From: SLDF01 sp964537925
GTDB lineage: Bacteria; Bacteroidota; Bacteroidia; Chitinophagales; Saprospiraceae
NCBI GenBank assembly: GCA_964537925.1
Contig: CAZICV010000005.1
Span: 1 to 64,000, forward strand
DNA: 64,000 nt
Direction: 5' to 3'
Below are positions 9,307-18,595 of this stretch, one piece after another. A program made the position numbers and the translations under genes. Numbering within the stretch: position 1 is the stretch's first letter; each line of letters starts with the position of its first letter. The notes beneath the pieces were generated by a model. The model saw only the letters and a list, made by a program, of their open reading frames with translations, made no database searches and had not been told where the DNA came from.

Positions 9307-10686
9307 ATGAAAAGAAATCAATATATACCGATACTGTTGCTCCTGATCTCTTCCACGGGTTGGTTGGGTTGCTCCAAATTCCTGGAGAACGAGCTTCCGT
9401 CTACTACTGTCCGGGCTGATGAGGCGTTGCGGACCCGGGAAGATATAGCCAGGCTGACCAACTCCATCTATGATGTGGTCGCCAATACATACAATGGTAC
9501 CTGCCAGCGGTTCAGCGATCTGATGTCAGACGATGTATTTGTGGATGGCAATTCAGGTCATCTTGTGCAGATATACAACCGGGCATCCGACTTTTTCAAT
9601 TCGGATGTTGGTGGATACTACAATATGCCTTATCTCGCGATCCTGCGTGCCAATTATGTCCTGGAGAACCACGGTTCTATCGAGATGTCCGATGCAGACC
9701 ACGACCGTTTTGAAGGTGAAGCCCTTTTCATCCGGGGTATGTCGCATTTCAACCTGGTGAATCATTTTGCACAACCATTTGGATATACACAGGAGAATAG
9801 CCACCTGGGGATAGTCGTGAAGACCAGCTCCGAGCCCTTACCGCAGACACGGAATACGGTGAAGGAAGTGTACGACCAGGTAATCGCGGACCTGCAGCGG
9901 GCTGCAGAACTGCTTCCCGAGGAGAACGGCATCTACGCCAATAAGTATGCGGCAGAGGCCTGGCTTGCTAAAGTATACTTCCAGATGAACGACTACGCCA
10001 GGGCTTATGAGCAGGCGGAGATTGTGATCAACAGCGGCAAGTACACGTTCTCATCCGAGATCGACAATCGCTACCTGAATGCTATCTCCCCGGAAGGCAT
10101 ATTCACGACCATATCAACAAGCATAGAGGATAATCGCGCCAGCCAACTGGTGAGCCAATATGATTCAAGGGGAGACCGGGTACCGTTTATCAAGGCTTCA
10201 GCAAACCTGGTCAATGAGGTCAGGACCAATGGCCAGGACCTGCGCAATGTCTGGTACCAGGAAAAGACCCTGCCCAGCGGAGGACGTATTTTCGTGTTCA
10301 CCAAGTACAATATTGACTTCTTCAATGTATGTCTTGCCAGCCTGACGGAAATGATGCTCATATCGGCCGAGAGTGCAGGAGAGCTCAACCAGAATATTGA
10401 CAAGGCGAGAGGTTATCTAAACCGGGTACGGAAACGTGCCGAACTGGAAGACCTGCCCGGGTCGGCCAGTGCAGCCCTTATCGTAGCGGATGCCAGGACT
10501 CAGCGCCGGATAGAGTTTGCCGGAGAGGGCATGCGGCTGATGGACCTGAAGCGGCGTGGCGCCAAAGGCGAAGCCGTGATCGTGCGCGGGGCGCCATGGA
10601 ACTGCAATGGCATGGTCCTGCAGTTTCCTGCATCTGAGATTGCCGTAGCCGGATTTCAACTGAACCCTGAAGGTGGCTGTAACTAA
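9307..10686 (+). CDS. susD: SusD/RagB-type nutrient-binding lipoprotein
   Basis: A 459-residue surface lipoprotein that caps the SusC barrel and captures sugar. The signal MKRNQYIPILLLLISSTGWLG precedes the lipidation Cys22. A TPR-like helical body follows (EGEALFIRGMSHFNLVNHFAQPFG is the typical N-terminal helix pair), and the C-terminal QRRIEFAGEGMRLMDLKRRG box is diagnostic. Length is a little below the family's common 500-600. Gene order and the 21-bp gap to susC fit a standard pair. Confidence 0.93.
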   Translation: MKRNQYIPILLLLISSTGWLGCSKFLENELPSTTVRADEALRTREDIARLTNSIYDVVANTYNGTCQRFSDLMSDDVFVDGNSGHLVQIYNRASDFFNSDVGGYYNMPYLAILRANYVLENHGSIEMSDADHDRFEGEALFIRGMSHFNLVNHFAQPFGYTQENSHLGIVVKTSSEPLPQTRNTVKEVYDQVIADLQRAAELLPEENGIYANKYAAEAWLAKVYFQMNDYARAYEQAEIVINSGKYTFSSEIDNRYLNAISPEGIFTTISTSIEDNRASQLVSQYDSRGDRVPFIKASANLVNEVRTNGQDLRNVWYQEKTLPSGGRIFVFTKYNIDFFNVCLASLTEMMLISAESAGELNQNIDKARGYLNRVRKRAELEDLPGSASAALIVADARTQRRIEFAGEGMRLMDLKRRGAKGEAVIVRGAPWNCNGMVLQFPASEIAVAGFQLNPEGGCN

Positions 10687-10706
10687 AACCTATAAACACA
10701 AGAATC

Positions 10707-11219
10707 ATGAAAAACAGATCATATAGTATTCTTGCCGTATTCGCCTTCGCCCTGCTGATCATGGGCAGCGGATGCAGGCCGGATGCATTTCCTCCGGTGG
10801 GCGACTACGAAAGCCCTCTGTCCAAACTACCTGGTACCTGGCAGTTGCAACAGGTCGTACAGGTGGACAACGACGCCCAGTCAAAGGGCTTTCCCGAGTT
10901 TGCGGTGCGCCAGGATATCACAGATGCTTTCGCTTTCAGGGATCTGACTATCCTGCTCAAAGAGGACAGGTCATTTGAAGTCACTGCCGGTCAGTCACCC
11001 AATATTTTTGGCGCTGCTTCCGGACAGTGGTCGGCAGACAATGAACTCTATCCCGCCGAGCTTTTGCTCACGGATGGTCAGGGGACTAAGCGCATTGAGT
11101 TCGGTTCATTTGCGCACCTGGATGCGGGCCACATGGAGCTGAAAGTGATCCGGAAGATTTCCGGCCAGGCCGGTCCTGTAACTGTTGTGACCTACACCTA
11201 TTCGTTTGTAAGACAATAA
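10707..11219 (+). CDS. DUF5004-like lipocalin-fold lipoprotein
   Basis: A 170-residue lipoprotein with signal MKNRSYSILAVFAFALLIMGSG and lipidation Cys23. The body opens with LPGTWQLQQV and contains a compact beta pattern (KEDRSFEV, GQWSADNELYPAELLLTDG) resembling DUF5004/lipocalin-like proteins that often accompany SusCD pairs. It lies 20 bp after susD in the same operon. A role as an accessory glycan-binding or pair-stabilising lipoprotein is inferred from position only. Confidence 0.7.
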   Translation: MKNRSYSILAVFAFALLIMGSGCRPDAFPPVGDYESPLSKLPGTWQLQQVVQVDNDAQSKGFPEFAVRQDITDAFAFRDLTILLKEDRSFEVTAGQSPNIFGAASGQWSADNELYPAELLLTDGQGTKRIEFGSFAHLDAGHMELKVIRKISGQAGPVTVVTYTYSFVRQ

Positions 11220-11232
11220 AGAAGACCCAATC

Positions 11233-12003
11233 ATGAAAAGAATCCATTATATATTATTGCTGGGCTGCCTGGTCTCTGCGGGTCTCTACGCACAGTCGGT
11301 CACAACCAGCCCGACATCGTTCACGGCGCTGGACGAGGTCACGCTTACGGTCAATGTAAAAGGGACTTCCCTTCAGGGATATACAGGAGATGTATGGATA
11401 TGGTCCTGGATTGCCGCCGGCTGCTCGAGTGCCTGTGATGCTCCTACAAATGTCGACCCGGCTAATGCGTCGATCGATGCGGCCAAGATGCGTCGCAGCG
11501 AATCCGACCCGGATGTTTATTCCATTACATTCATCCCGGTCGATTTTTTCGGCAAGCCGCCGGCACAGATCGTTCGTATAGGCCTCAAGCTCAAGAGTGC
11601 ATCCTGGGGAGATGGCAGGCAGTCCGACAATGACCTCATTGTCAATGTCGATCCGCTCACATTCACACCCGGACTTGTGCGGGTGTTCCCTTCCAAAGTA
11701 CGTGCAGATGATGTCGTATCGTTGTACCTGGACCAGAGATATGCCTCTTCTCCTGCGGTCAGATACCATACCGGCACATGGTCGGTACAGGTGGGCGCAT
11801 ACGATGACAGTGGCAGCCAGGTGGGTACTACGCTCACGCTTGATGCAACGTCTGAAAATGATGATACGCACTATGTGCGGGTACTCCCGTCTTTCCAGTT
11901 CGCATCCGGTAGTACGGGGCTGAAAGAACTCAGGTACAGATTCGTCAGCAAAGATGACAGCAGCGTGCAGACAGACGAGTTTACAGTCAATTTCCTGGAT
12001 TAA
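11233..12003 (+). CDS. Secreted beta-sandwich protein of the Sus operon
   Basis: A 256-residue exported protein with signal peptide MKRIHYILLLGCLVSAGLYAQ and no lipobox. Two beta repeats are visible: one starts SPTSFTALDEVTLTVNV...YTGDVWIW, the other TFTPGLVRVFPSKVRADDVVSLYLD. The first resembles the N-terminal domain of the amylase at 2627 (VTVFFDAT...VYAHTGV), suggesting a DUF4961-like fold. It sits 13 bp after the DUF5004-like gene and 15 bp before the SusE/F-like gene. Periplasmic or outer-face glucan binding is a guess from context. Confidence 0.6.
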   Translation: MKRIHYILLLGCLVSAGLYAQSVTTSPTSFTALDEVTLTVNVKGTSLQGYTGDVWIWSWIAAGCSSACDAPTNVDPANASIDAAKMRRSESDPDVYSITFIPVDFFGKPPAQIVRIGLKLKSASWGDGRQSDNDLIVNVDPLTFTPGLVRVFPSKVRADDVVSLYLDQRYASSPAVRYHTGTWSVQVGAYDDSGSQVGTTLTLDATSENDDTHYVRVLPSFQFASGSTGLKELRYRFVSKDDSSVQTDEFTVNFLD

Positions 12004-12018
12004 TAAATCACAATCGGC

Positions 12019-13773
12019 ATGAAATCAAATAAATATATTTTCCTGGTATGCTTATGTGCGCTTGTCCTTTCATCTTGTGTGAAGGAGCAGTATGCATATC
12101 GCGACTTTGAAGCAAACGGAGAACGGGTCAATGAGCTGACCCTTCTTTTTCCGACCAACACAGCCCTGCAGCTCAACTCCGGGACCCCGGACGCGTCATT
12201 TACTTTTGCGTGGACCCCGACGACAGGAGGGCTGAACTCTGCCGCCACGTACAGGGTACTTTTCGACCGGCCCGGCGGCGATTTTTCGAACCCGTTGCTG
12301 ACCAAGGCATCATTGGATGCAGGGACCAACAGCAGGGCAGGGGTCACACACCAGGAGTTGCAGGATGCATTTTCTTCTGCTGGTCTGAACGAGGTGATCT
12401 GGACCGTAGAGGCGCGTGTAGGAGAAGTGAAGCGACTGGCAGATATTCCGGCAACGATTCGCATTACTTTTTTCGGGGAGGGGATTGCTGACTTCAGCTA
12501 TATTGCGCCTTCTGATCGGATGAAGCTCCTCCTGGACAAGATCCGCACGCCCAATGAAGTTGTCGTATTTGAATGGACCGCTACGCAGTCTACTTCCGGC
12601 AACCCTGTCACATACACCTGGGTGGCTGATAGCTCTGAGAGCTTTGCCAATCCTTTGATCAGGCGGACATCCGACAACGGCGGATCTTCCAACAGGCTTA
12701 GTTTTACACATGCCGAGCTGGTTGACCTGCTGGCGGGTGCTGGAAACCCTGCGGCCCTGCATTGGAGAGTAGAGGCATCCTCCGGTGGATTTACTTACAG
12801 TCCTGCTACAAGACTGGTGTGGTTCGAAATATTCGACGTCCCCAACCTGTATATGCTGGGCGATGCAACCAGTGCGGGATGGGACAATGACCTGGAGAAG
12901 CCGCTTCAGCTCGATAATAAGGGCGGCGGTGTATTCGAGATCATTACTTCGCTGGAAGGAGACAAGGACATCAAATTTATCCTGCAGCGAGGTTCCTGGG
13001 ATATAAACTGGGGTGGACCTGACCTGGGCGGCAGCCCGGTCGCTATCGGGCAGTCTTATCCACTCGTGTCTTCCGGTCCCAATATCCGGGTGCCTGAGAG
13101 CGCAGTATTCAAGGTGACCGTCAACTTCAGTACAGGTACTTTCATCCTGGAGAAATTCGGCGCTCCTGCCAATCTTTACCTGGTAGGTGGTTCTACTTCC
13201 GCAGACTGGAATCCAGGCAACTCCATCCCATTCCTGTCGACTGGAGCGGGCAGCTTCGAGCTATATGCCTACATGACAGTGGCGGGATCCGGATTCAAGT
13301 TTCTGCAGGTGCGGGACTGGGCCGGCGACTGGGGTAGCAAGCCGGGGACGCGTACGAAAGACGGCGATAACATAATAGGAGAAATCATCCAGGAGGGTGA
13401 GGATAATGTCGAGCTCGACCAGGATGGATTTTACAGGATCGAAGTTGATTTTGCCTCCCTGTCATATATCGTCCGCCCGATGAGTTGGGGGATCATCGGT
13501 AGCGCCACGCCGACCGGCTGGGGTGACGATACTACGATGGAGTTTGTCGGCGGCAAGGGCAGCTATACGTGGACGATCGACATAGATCTCTCGGCAGGAG
13601 AGATCAAGTTCAGGGCCAATAAAGGCTGGGATATCAACTTCGGTGACAGCGGAGCGGATGGCAGTCTGGAGTATGGGGGAGACAATATAGCTATTGGAAC
13701 GGCCGGGCGTTATCGTGTGAGCATGACGCTTGATCCGGTCAACGGTTATACATACTCGGTTGATCCGATATAA
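12019..13773 (+). CDS. SusE/SusF-like starch-binding outer-membrane lipoprotein
   Basis: A 584-residue lipoprotein with signal MKSNKYIFLVCLCALVLSS and lipidation Cys20. Two N-terminal SusE-type Ig-like domains (about 35-150 and 150-270, each with a FxW[TV]...Y repeat) are followed by three SusE/F carbohydrate-binding repeats starting NLYMLGDATSAGWDND (about 275), NLYLVGGSTSADWNPG (about 388) and GIIGSATPTGWGDD (about 490). The Trp-rich faces (DWAGDWG, GWDINFG) are typical for helical amylose. It would hold alpha-glucan at the cell surface for SusD/SusC. Last gene of the operon, followed by a strong terminator. Confidence 0.85.
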   Translation: MKSNKYIFLVCLCALVLSSCVKEQYAYRDFEANGERVNELTLLFPTNTALQLNSGTPDASFTFAWTPTTGGLNSAATYRVLFDRPGGDFSNPLLTKASLDAGTNSRAGVTHQELQDAFSSAGLNEVIWTVEARVGEVKRLADIPATIRITFFGEGIADFSYIAPSDRMKLLLDKIRTPNEVVVFEWTATQSTSGNPVTYTWVADSSESFANPLIRRTSDNGGSSNRLSFTHAELVDLLAGAGNPAALHWRVEASSGGFTYSPATRLVWFEIFDVPNLYMLGDATSAGWDNDLEKPLQLDNKGGGVFEIITSLEGDKDIKFILQRGSWDINWGGPDLGGSPVAIGQSYPLVSSGPNIRVPESAVFKVTVNFSTGTFILEKFGAPANLYLVGGSTSADWNPGNSIPFLSTGAGSFELYAYMTVAGSGFKFLQVRDWAGDWGSKPGTRTKDGDNIIGEIIQEGEDNVELDQDGFYRIEVDFASLSYIVRPMSWGIIGSATPTGWGDDTTMEFVGGKGSYTWTIDIDLSAGEIKFRANKGWDINFGDSGADGSLEYGGDNIAIGTAGRYRVSMTLDPVNGYTYSVDPI

Positions 13774-13883
13774 AGCTCTTTCAAAGTACAAAACCGAAGA
13801 ATGGCGGCAAGCTGAGGCAATGGCTGATATCGCCCCGCTCACGATAGATTTTTGAATAATCGATTTGGGTTAATGTTGGTGCC

Positions 13884-13920
13884 AGAGGGTCTGCTGTATT
13901 AGGCAGCGGCCCTCTTTTTT
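13884..13920 (+). terminator. Rho-independent terminator of the Sus operon
   Basis: A GC-rich stem AGAGGG-TC-TGCTG pairs imperfectly with CAGCG-GC-CCTCT and runs into six T residues. It closes the susC to SusE/F transcript. Confidence 0.75.
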
Positions 13921-13930
13921 ATGCGCTATT

Positions 13931-13958
13931 TTGTCTATTTTTCTTCGGACTAACTTTT
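13931..13958 (+). promoter_or_regulatory. Probable promoter of the ATP-grasp gene
   Basis: TTG at 13931-13933, a 17-bp spacer and TAACTTTT at 13951-13958, one mismatch from TAnnTTTG. It lies between the Sus terminator and the start codon at 13981. Confidence 0.35.
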
Positions 13959-13980
13959 ATCGCTGATAACCTCCCTGACC

Positions 13981-15201
13981 ATGACCAAACATACCGGACT
14001 CTCTTTTCTCTGTATATCGAGCTACTTCAAGGGCGAAGAGTTTATAAGGGCCTGTAAGCAAGCTGGTAACACCGTCTATCTGCTGACCGCTACCAAACTC
14101 AAACAGGAAGCCTGGCCCTATGATCATATCGATGAGGCTTTCTACCTGGACGAAACCGAGGAAGGAGTATGGGATATGAAGCATCTGGTCAAAGGGCTTG
14201 CCTGGATGATGCGCTCCAAGAAAGTGGACCGGGTCGTAGCACTCGACGATTTTGATGTTGAGAAAGCAGCGCTCGTGAGAGAAGAGTTTCGGATACCTGG
14301 TATGGGACAGACTACGGCGCGCTATTTCAGGGACAAACTTGCCATGCGCGTACGTGCAGCGGAGGCCGGGATACCGGTCCCGCCATTTACCGCGCTGTTC
14401 AATGATATGGCCGTTCACCGTTACCTGGATATGGTTGAGGGACCCTGGCTGATCAAGCCCAGGGGAGAAGCGTCGGCAACCGGGATCAAAAAAGTCCTTA
14501 CGGCTGATGAGTTTTGGGAGGTGATCGGGCAGTTGGGCGATCGCAGGTACCAGTTTCTTGCCGAACAGTTCAGGCCTGGTGATGTCTATCACGTGGATGC
14601 CTTGTCCGAAGGAGGCAAACTTGTCTTCTGCAAGTCCAGCCGCTATGTGAATACGCCTATGGAGGTGGCCCACGGAGGAGGGATATTCCGGTCGATGACA
14701 TTGCCCGACCAGTCTAAAGACGCCAGAGAGCTGAAAGCGCTGACGACCAAAGTGATGAAGGCTTTCGGGATGCAGTTCAGCGCGTCTCATACGGAGTTTA
14801 TCCGCTCGAAGGATACCGGGGAATTTGTTTTCTTGGAGACTTCTTCACGTGTTGGAGGGGCTCACCTGGCCGAGATGGTAGAGGCGGCAACCGGGGTCAA
14901 CCTGTGGCGGGAATGGGCGCGCCTGGAGACCGCTCAGGCCCAGGGTATTTCGTACAGTCTACCGGATACTTCCGGCCTGCACGCCGGTATTATCGTGTCG
15001 CTGGCCAGGCAGGAATACCCCGATATGGAGGTTTTCGATGCCGAGGAGATCTGTTGGAAGATCCGTAAGAAATACCATGTCGGCATGATCCTGCGCTCCG
15101 GTGACGAGAGCAGGATCCAGGACTTGTCCGAACAATACACTAGGCTGATCTTTGACCAGTTCCATGCAAGCGCTCCGGTACCGGATAAGCCGACAAGCTA
15201 A
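13981..15201 (+). CDS. ATP-grasp ligase of unknown substrate
   Basis: A 406-residue ATP-grasp enzyme, a class that joins a carboxylate to an amine or thiol through an acyl-phosphate. A Rossmann-like pre-grasp part (1-110) is followed by an ATP-binding segment with GPWLIKPRGEASATGIKKV and a metal/ATP site in ETSSRVGGAHLAEM, like carbamoyl-phosphate synthase and biotin carboxylase folds. There is no signal peptide or partner domain. It stands alone after the Sus terminator and is convergent with the membrane protein at 15229. Substrate unknown; peptide-like ligase activity is a guess. Confidence 0.75.
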   Translation: MTKHTGLSFLCISSYFKGEEFIRACKQAGNTVYLLTATKLKQEAWPYDHIDEAFYLDETEEGVWDMKHLVKGLAWMMRSKKVDRVVALDDFDVEKAALVREEFRIPGMGQTTARYFRDKLAMRVRAAEAGIPVPPFTALFNDMAVHRYLDMVEGPWLIKPRGEASATGIKKVLTADEFWEVIGQLGDRRYQFLAEQFRPGDVYHVDALSEGGKLVFCKSSRYVNTPMEVAHGGGIFRSMTLPDQSKDARELKALTTKVMKAFGMQFSASHTEFIRSKDTGEFVFLETSSRVGGAHLAEMVEAATGVNLWREWARLETAQAQGISYSLPDTSGLHAGIIVSLARQEYPDMEVFDAEEICWKIRKKYHVGMILRSGDESRIQDLSEQYTRLIFDQFHASAPVPDKPTS

Positions 15202-15228
15202 TATAGGTTCCCCTCTTATGAAAAGGCT

Positions 15229-17547
15229 TTATCGATCCGAATCGATCCTTATGTTGTCATAGCGGATCGTTCCATCGGGAGAAGTCAGGCATTCAGCATG
15301 GCCGGCAGGGTGAATGATCAATTCATCGACCAGATGCCCTGCTCCTTTAGCCCATACGTGGATACGTTTGTTCTCTCGGTCAACTCTGAATGGAGCGCTG
15401 CTTCTTACCCACTGTCCATGTACCAATGGTATCTCCGGGACAACGAAGGGTGTACGGGTCAGTAATTGGTCCTGATAGATATATTCGTCCAGATAGATTT
15501 CGGGCATAACCGCGACCTGTGGATCAACGTAAATCCATATATGTGCTTCGTACAGGACGCTTGTGTCCGATAGTTGCAGGGATGCTATTTCAAAAAGATG
15601 GTTCTCCTTGTTCTTTCCTGTCAGTCTTAGAGCCCCTTTGCCCATGTAAGTTGTATCGGCGGTATACTCGGTAAAATCTTCATAGAAAGCAGGCAGATCT
15701 TTGGCCCCTGGAATCTCTGGCGAGTGTATCGAAGCAGAAGTATCCGGTCGGTCAGAACACGTATCTGGTAAAGAAAACTTTTGAAGGACGCCGGGTTTCA
15801 ATGTATAGATACTGAGCTCATTGAATTGACCGAGTAAGGTGGCAGAATCGACCAGGCGCCTTTCTTCCGGTAATAGCTGGTCATATGGTAAGCTGAGCAG
15901 CAGGATTGATTTATTGTTGAAGTCTTTGACCCTTCTTTTGCGTATATACTCCGGAGCATATAGCTCCAGATAGCTTGTCGTGTATTCAACAGGAGTTCTG
16001 CTCATCACTATGTTGATCAGTGGCATAGCCGTCTGGAAGCTTAGTTGATAGGCTTCCCGCATGAGCCAATTGCCTCTGCCTCTATCGAACTTTTCGCTAC
16101 CGCTCAGAAATACCGGTACGACCATGGCAGCTTGAAAGTCGTAGGCTTCTAAACCATGTTGGTTTAGAAAAGTGTGCCAGGAGCTATCCTTTGGGTTGAA
16201 GAGGGTGTTTTCATACATGATCACCGAGTTTACGGTCTGCACATATTTGCGGGCTTCATAGCCCCAAACAACTGCTATCAGGATCAGGCAGAATACAGCA
16301 GTGGTTTTTAGCCGGCGAATTGAAAGGAGCCGATACCATAAGAAAAGCCAATACACTGCGTAAATGGTCAGCAGATAATAGATGATCCAACCAATCCTGG
16401 CCAATGATCTGAACTGAGCTATGGCCGGGATAAACTCTTGTAGCGATTGGAGACCCATTTGATGGGCCGTGCCCGATGCTATCATGAATACTACCAGGGT
16501 CTGCCACCACAGTACCCTTATACTGGTGTTGAGGCCAGGCAGGCGTCTCCGCTTGATGGTTTTGGGAATAGCGATCAATAGTCTGTACAAAGCACTTAGC
16601 AGCACTATCCAGGCAAACAGGCCAACGTAGAGTCGGCGCTCAAATTCAATCTCGCCTGTACCAAAAGCAGCGGCAAAAAAAGAATGTATCGGCCCCGTGC
16701 TTGGAACTAAGATTCCTTCCACACTGGCGTTGTAAGAAAATGTTCCCCATGGAAACTTCGGCCTACCTTCAAAAGGATCAATGCTGCCCTGTATAATCAT
16801 GAAGAGAAGTAGAGCGCCGAGTGAAGCTGCTGCAAGCTGCAATAGCTTTGGGCGCCTCAAGATGATCCAGTGCAAAAGGCTGTAAGACAAAGCAAACGCT
16901 ACTAAAAGCACTGCATTGTAGGGATGCAGGAAGCCACAGCTAATGATTAGCAGAGCAACACCTGCAAGCCATCTCCAGGGCTTCTTGCTCTCCTTATACC
17001 TCATACATAGATACCACATGGCAGGTATGATCCAGGAGTAGGCTAGTCCATAGTGTCCGGCCATCCTGTAAAGCTGTGGAGCCATATAGGCAATCAGGAC
17101 AGCTCCTATGATTCTGACCACTCCACGTACTCCCAGTCCTTTGAGAATCAGGCCGAGTAGCCAGGCGCTGATAACAGGAGCCAGTATTAACAGGCTGTTC
17201 TGAATACCGATTACATTGTCGCCGACCGGCAGGAATTCATTTAGTCCCCGGAGTATCCAGGACAGGAGAGGCTGATTGTCTGTGTATGTGACTACTTCAC
17301 CATACGGGTAATTCATGCCGGTAAACAGGGCCCCTGAATCATTGCGGACATAATAAGCAACGGTGATATAGTTTTTCAGAGCATCGCCCGAAAGCCCAAA
17401 CATGAACTTGCCTGGTGCCTGGTAAATGGGAAAAAAAAGAATGTAACTGACAAGAAAGGCCAGTCCGGCGATGATCCAATCTATCTTTTTTTCCAGGCTA
17501 TTGGTTCTCACATCCACTGTTTGGTCATGATTTTGATCAGGTTCCAC
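15229..17547 (-). CDS. Large polytopic membrane protein, GT-C-like
   Basis: A 772-residue protein with about twelve hydrophobic helices (about 25-470) and a soluble C-terminal part (about 480-772). The first extracytoplasmic loop carries GLSGDALKNYITVAYYVRND, where the GD acid could be the catalytic residue of a GT-C glycosyltransferase. The C-terminal part has beta-rich stretches that could bind sugar. The start is uncertain: ATG at 17547 overlaps the GT2 gene by 40 nt, while GTG at 17511 overlaps its stop codon. It is coupled to the GT2 gene, as expected when the GT2 makes the lipid-linked sugar donor and the GT-C uses it. No firm family name. Confidence 0.65.
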   Translation of the reverse strand: MEPDQNHDQTVDVRTNSLEKKIDWIIAGLAFLVSYILFFPIYQAPGKFMFGLSGDALKNYITVAYYVRNDSGALFTGMNYPYGEVVTYTDNQPLLSWILRGLNEFLPVGDNVIGIQNSLLILAPVISAWLLGLILKGLGVRGVVRIIGAVLIAYMAPQLYRMAGHYGLAYSWIIPAMWYLCMRYKESKKPWRWLAGVALLIISCGFLHPYNAVLLVAFALSYSLLHWIILRRPKLLQLAAASLGALLLFMIIQGSIDPFEGRPKFPWGTFSYNASVEGILVPSTGPIHSFFAAAFGTGEIEFERRLYVGLFAWIVLLSALYRLLIAIPKTIKRRRLPGLNTSIRVLWWQTLVVFMIASGTAHQMGLQSLQEFIPAIAQFRSLARIGWIIYYLLTIYAVYWLFLWYRLLSIRRLKTTAVFCLILIAVVWGYEARKYVQTVNSVIMYENTLFNPKDSSWHTFLNQHGLEAYDFQAAMVVPVFLSGSEKFDRGRGNWLMREAYQLSFQTAMPLINIVMSRTPVEYTTSYLELYAPEYIRKRRVKDFNNKSILLLSLPYDQLLPEERRLVDSATLLGQFNELSIYTLKPGVLQKFSLPDTCSDRPDTSASIHSPEIPGAKDLPAFYEDFTEYTADTTYMGKGALRLTGKNKENHLFEIASLQLSDTSVLYEAHIWIYVDPQVAVMPEIYLDEYIYQDQLLTRTPFVVPEIPLVHGQWVRSSAPFRVDRENKRIHVWAKGAGHLVDELIIHPAGHAECLTSPDGTIRYDNIRIDSDR

Positions 17548-18245
17548 ATCTCCGGAAGTATCACATTGGCCCGCATTCGGGATAACTGGACTCCGGGATT
17601 CAGCGTCACCGGAATCGGTATGATGTGTATGTCAGGTCGTCTGCGGGCTAAAAATATCAGCTCCAGATCAAAAAGATAGCGGTCAATAGTCGTCTGTAAA
17701 AACAGGCCTCTTCCTTTCTGTCCGCTCAATCCTTTGAGACCACACTGCGTATCACGGACAGGAAGTCTGAACAAGTACTTGTTCAGGGTGGCTAAAGCCC
17801 GGGACAGACGCCGCCTGGAGGGGGGTATGTTCTGGTAGTAAGAGTCATCACGTTGGCCTACAGCCAGATCAGCCCCTTGTTCAGTTAATGCTTTGCCGAT
17901 ATCAACTATGCTTTTTTGTGTAAAAGGGAAGTCAATGTCCGTGACCAGGATATAAGGGGCGTTGGATGCCTGTACGCCTTTTCTGAGTGCAAAGCCTTTG
18001 CCTCTGTTAGGGTGTGAATCGATGAATGTGAAATATGGAATATTTTGGGTCAGCCTTTCTACTCCCTGCTGAATCAGTTCTTTTGCTGTACCATCATTAA
18101 CCAGGATAAGCCGGGCAGGATGAGGAAGATTATCCTTGAGTTGAGAGAATTTCTGATATACCTCATCATCCCAGCCTATAGGCGGACGGAACATAGGGAG
18201 AACAATGTCGAAGTAAGGAGAGCCCTTATACTGCTCGGTAGCCAT
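17508..18245 (-). CDS. GT2 glycosyltransferase, polyprenyl-phosphate sugar synthase-like
   Basis: A 245-residue family 2 glycosyltransferase that moves a sugar from a nucleotide sugar to an acceptor, here probably polyprenyl phosphate at the inner membrane face. Visible motifs: IVLPMFRPP at the N terminus, LVNDGT, NRGKGFALRKGV, the DxD-like TDIDFPF, and DTQCGLKGLSG, typical of dolichyl-phosphate-mannose/glucose synthases. No membrane helices, so a stand-alone catalytic unit. It overlaps the membrane protein downstream (15229-17547). Sugar identity unknown. Confidence 0.85.
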   Translation of the reverse strand: MATEQYKGSPYFDIVLPMFRPPIGWDDEVYQKFSQLKDNLPHPARLILVNDGTAKELIQQGVERLTQNIPYFTFIDSHPNRGKGFALRKGVQASNAPYILVTDIDFPFTQKSIVDIGKALTEQGADLAVGQRDDSYYQNIPPSRRRLSRALATLNKYLFRLPVRDTQCGLKGLSGQKGRGLFLQTTIDRYLFDLELIFLARRRPDIHIIPIPVTLNPGVQLSRMRANVILPEMWNLIKIMTKQWM

Positions 18246-18595
18246 GGCAAACAGGAGGACTAAAACTTTTCATAGTGTCTTTGTCAGGCGCTTTATGCTC
18301 TTAACTCTCTGACTAAAGTAGTCTTTCAAGTATCTGTACATAGCATATCACTTCGTCGTAAAACTAGCCTTTTTGTGTCATTTGGAGTAGCTATGTAAGC
18401 TGTTCTCATTTGATGGAGCGAGCCAAGGTTCAGAAAGGGTATTAGATGATGCCCTCATCATAGTTTTAGCAAGGCAGATGCAGCCATGATTTATCAGCTT
18501 GGCTCCAACGGAACTTAGCTGGAGGAGGTTATCGATGGAGACGAGGGCCACTGTCTGTTATTCCAGTGGTTTCTTCGTTGACTGAATACTTGCTT
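18246..18595. other. 350-bp AT-rich divergent intergenic region
   Basis: It separates the minus-strand GT2 from the plus-strand GT-C gene. No gene is convincing. An inverted repeat CCACTG-N10-CAGTGG lies at 18548-18569, just before the plus-strand start. No clean TAnnTTTG promoter was found on either strand. Confidence 0.4.
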
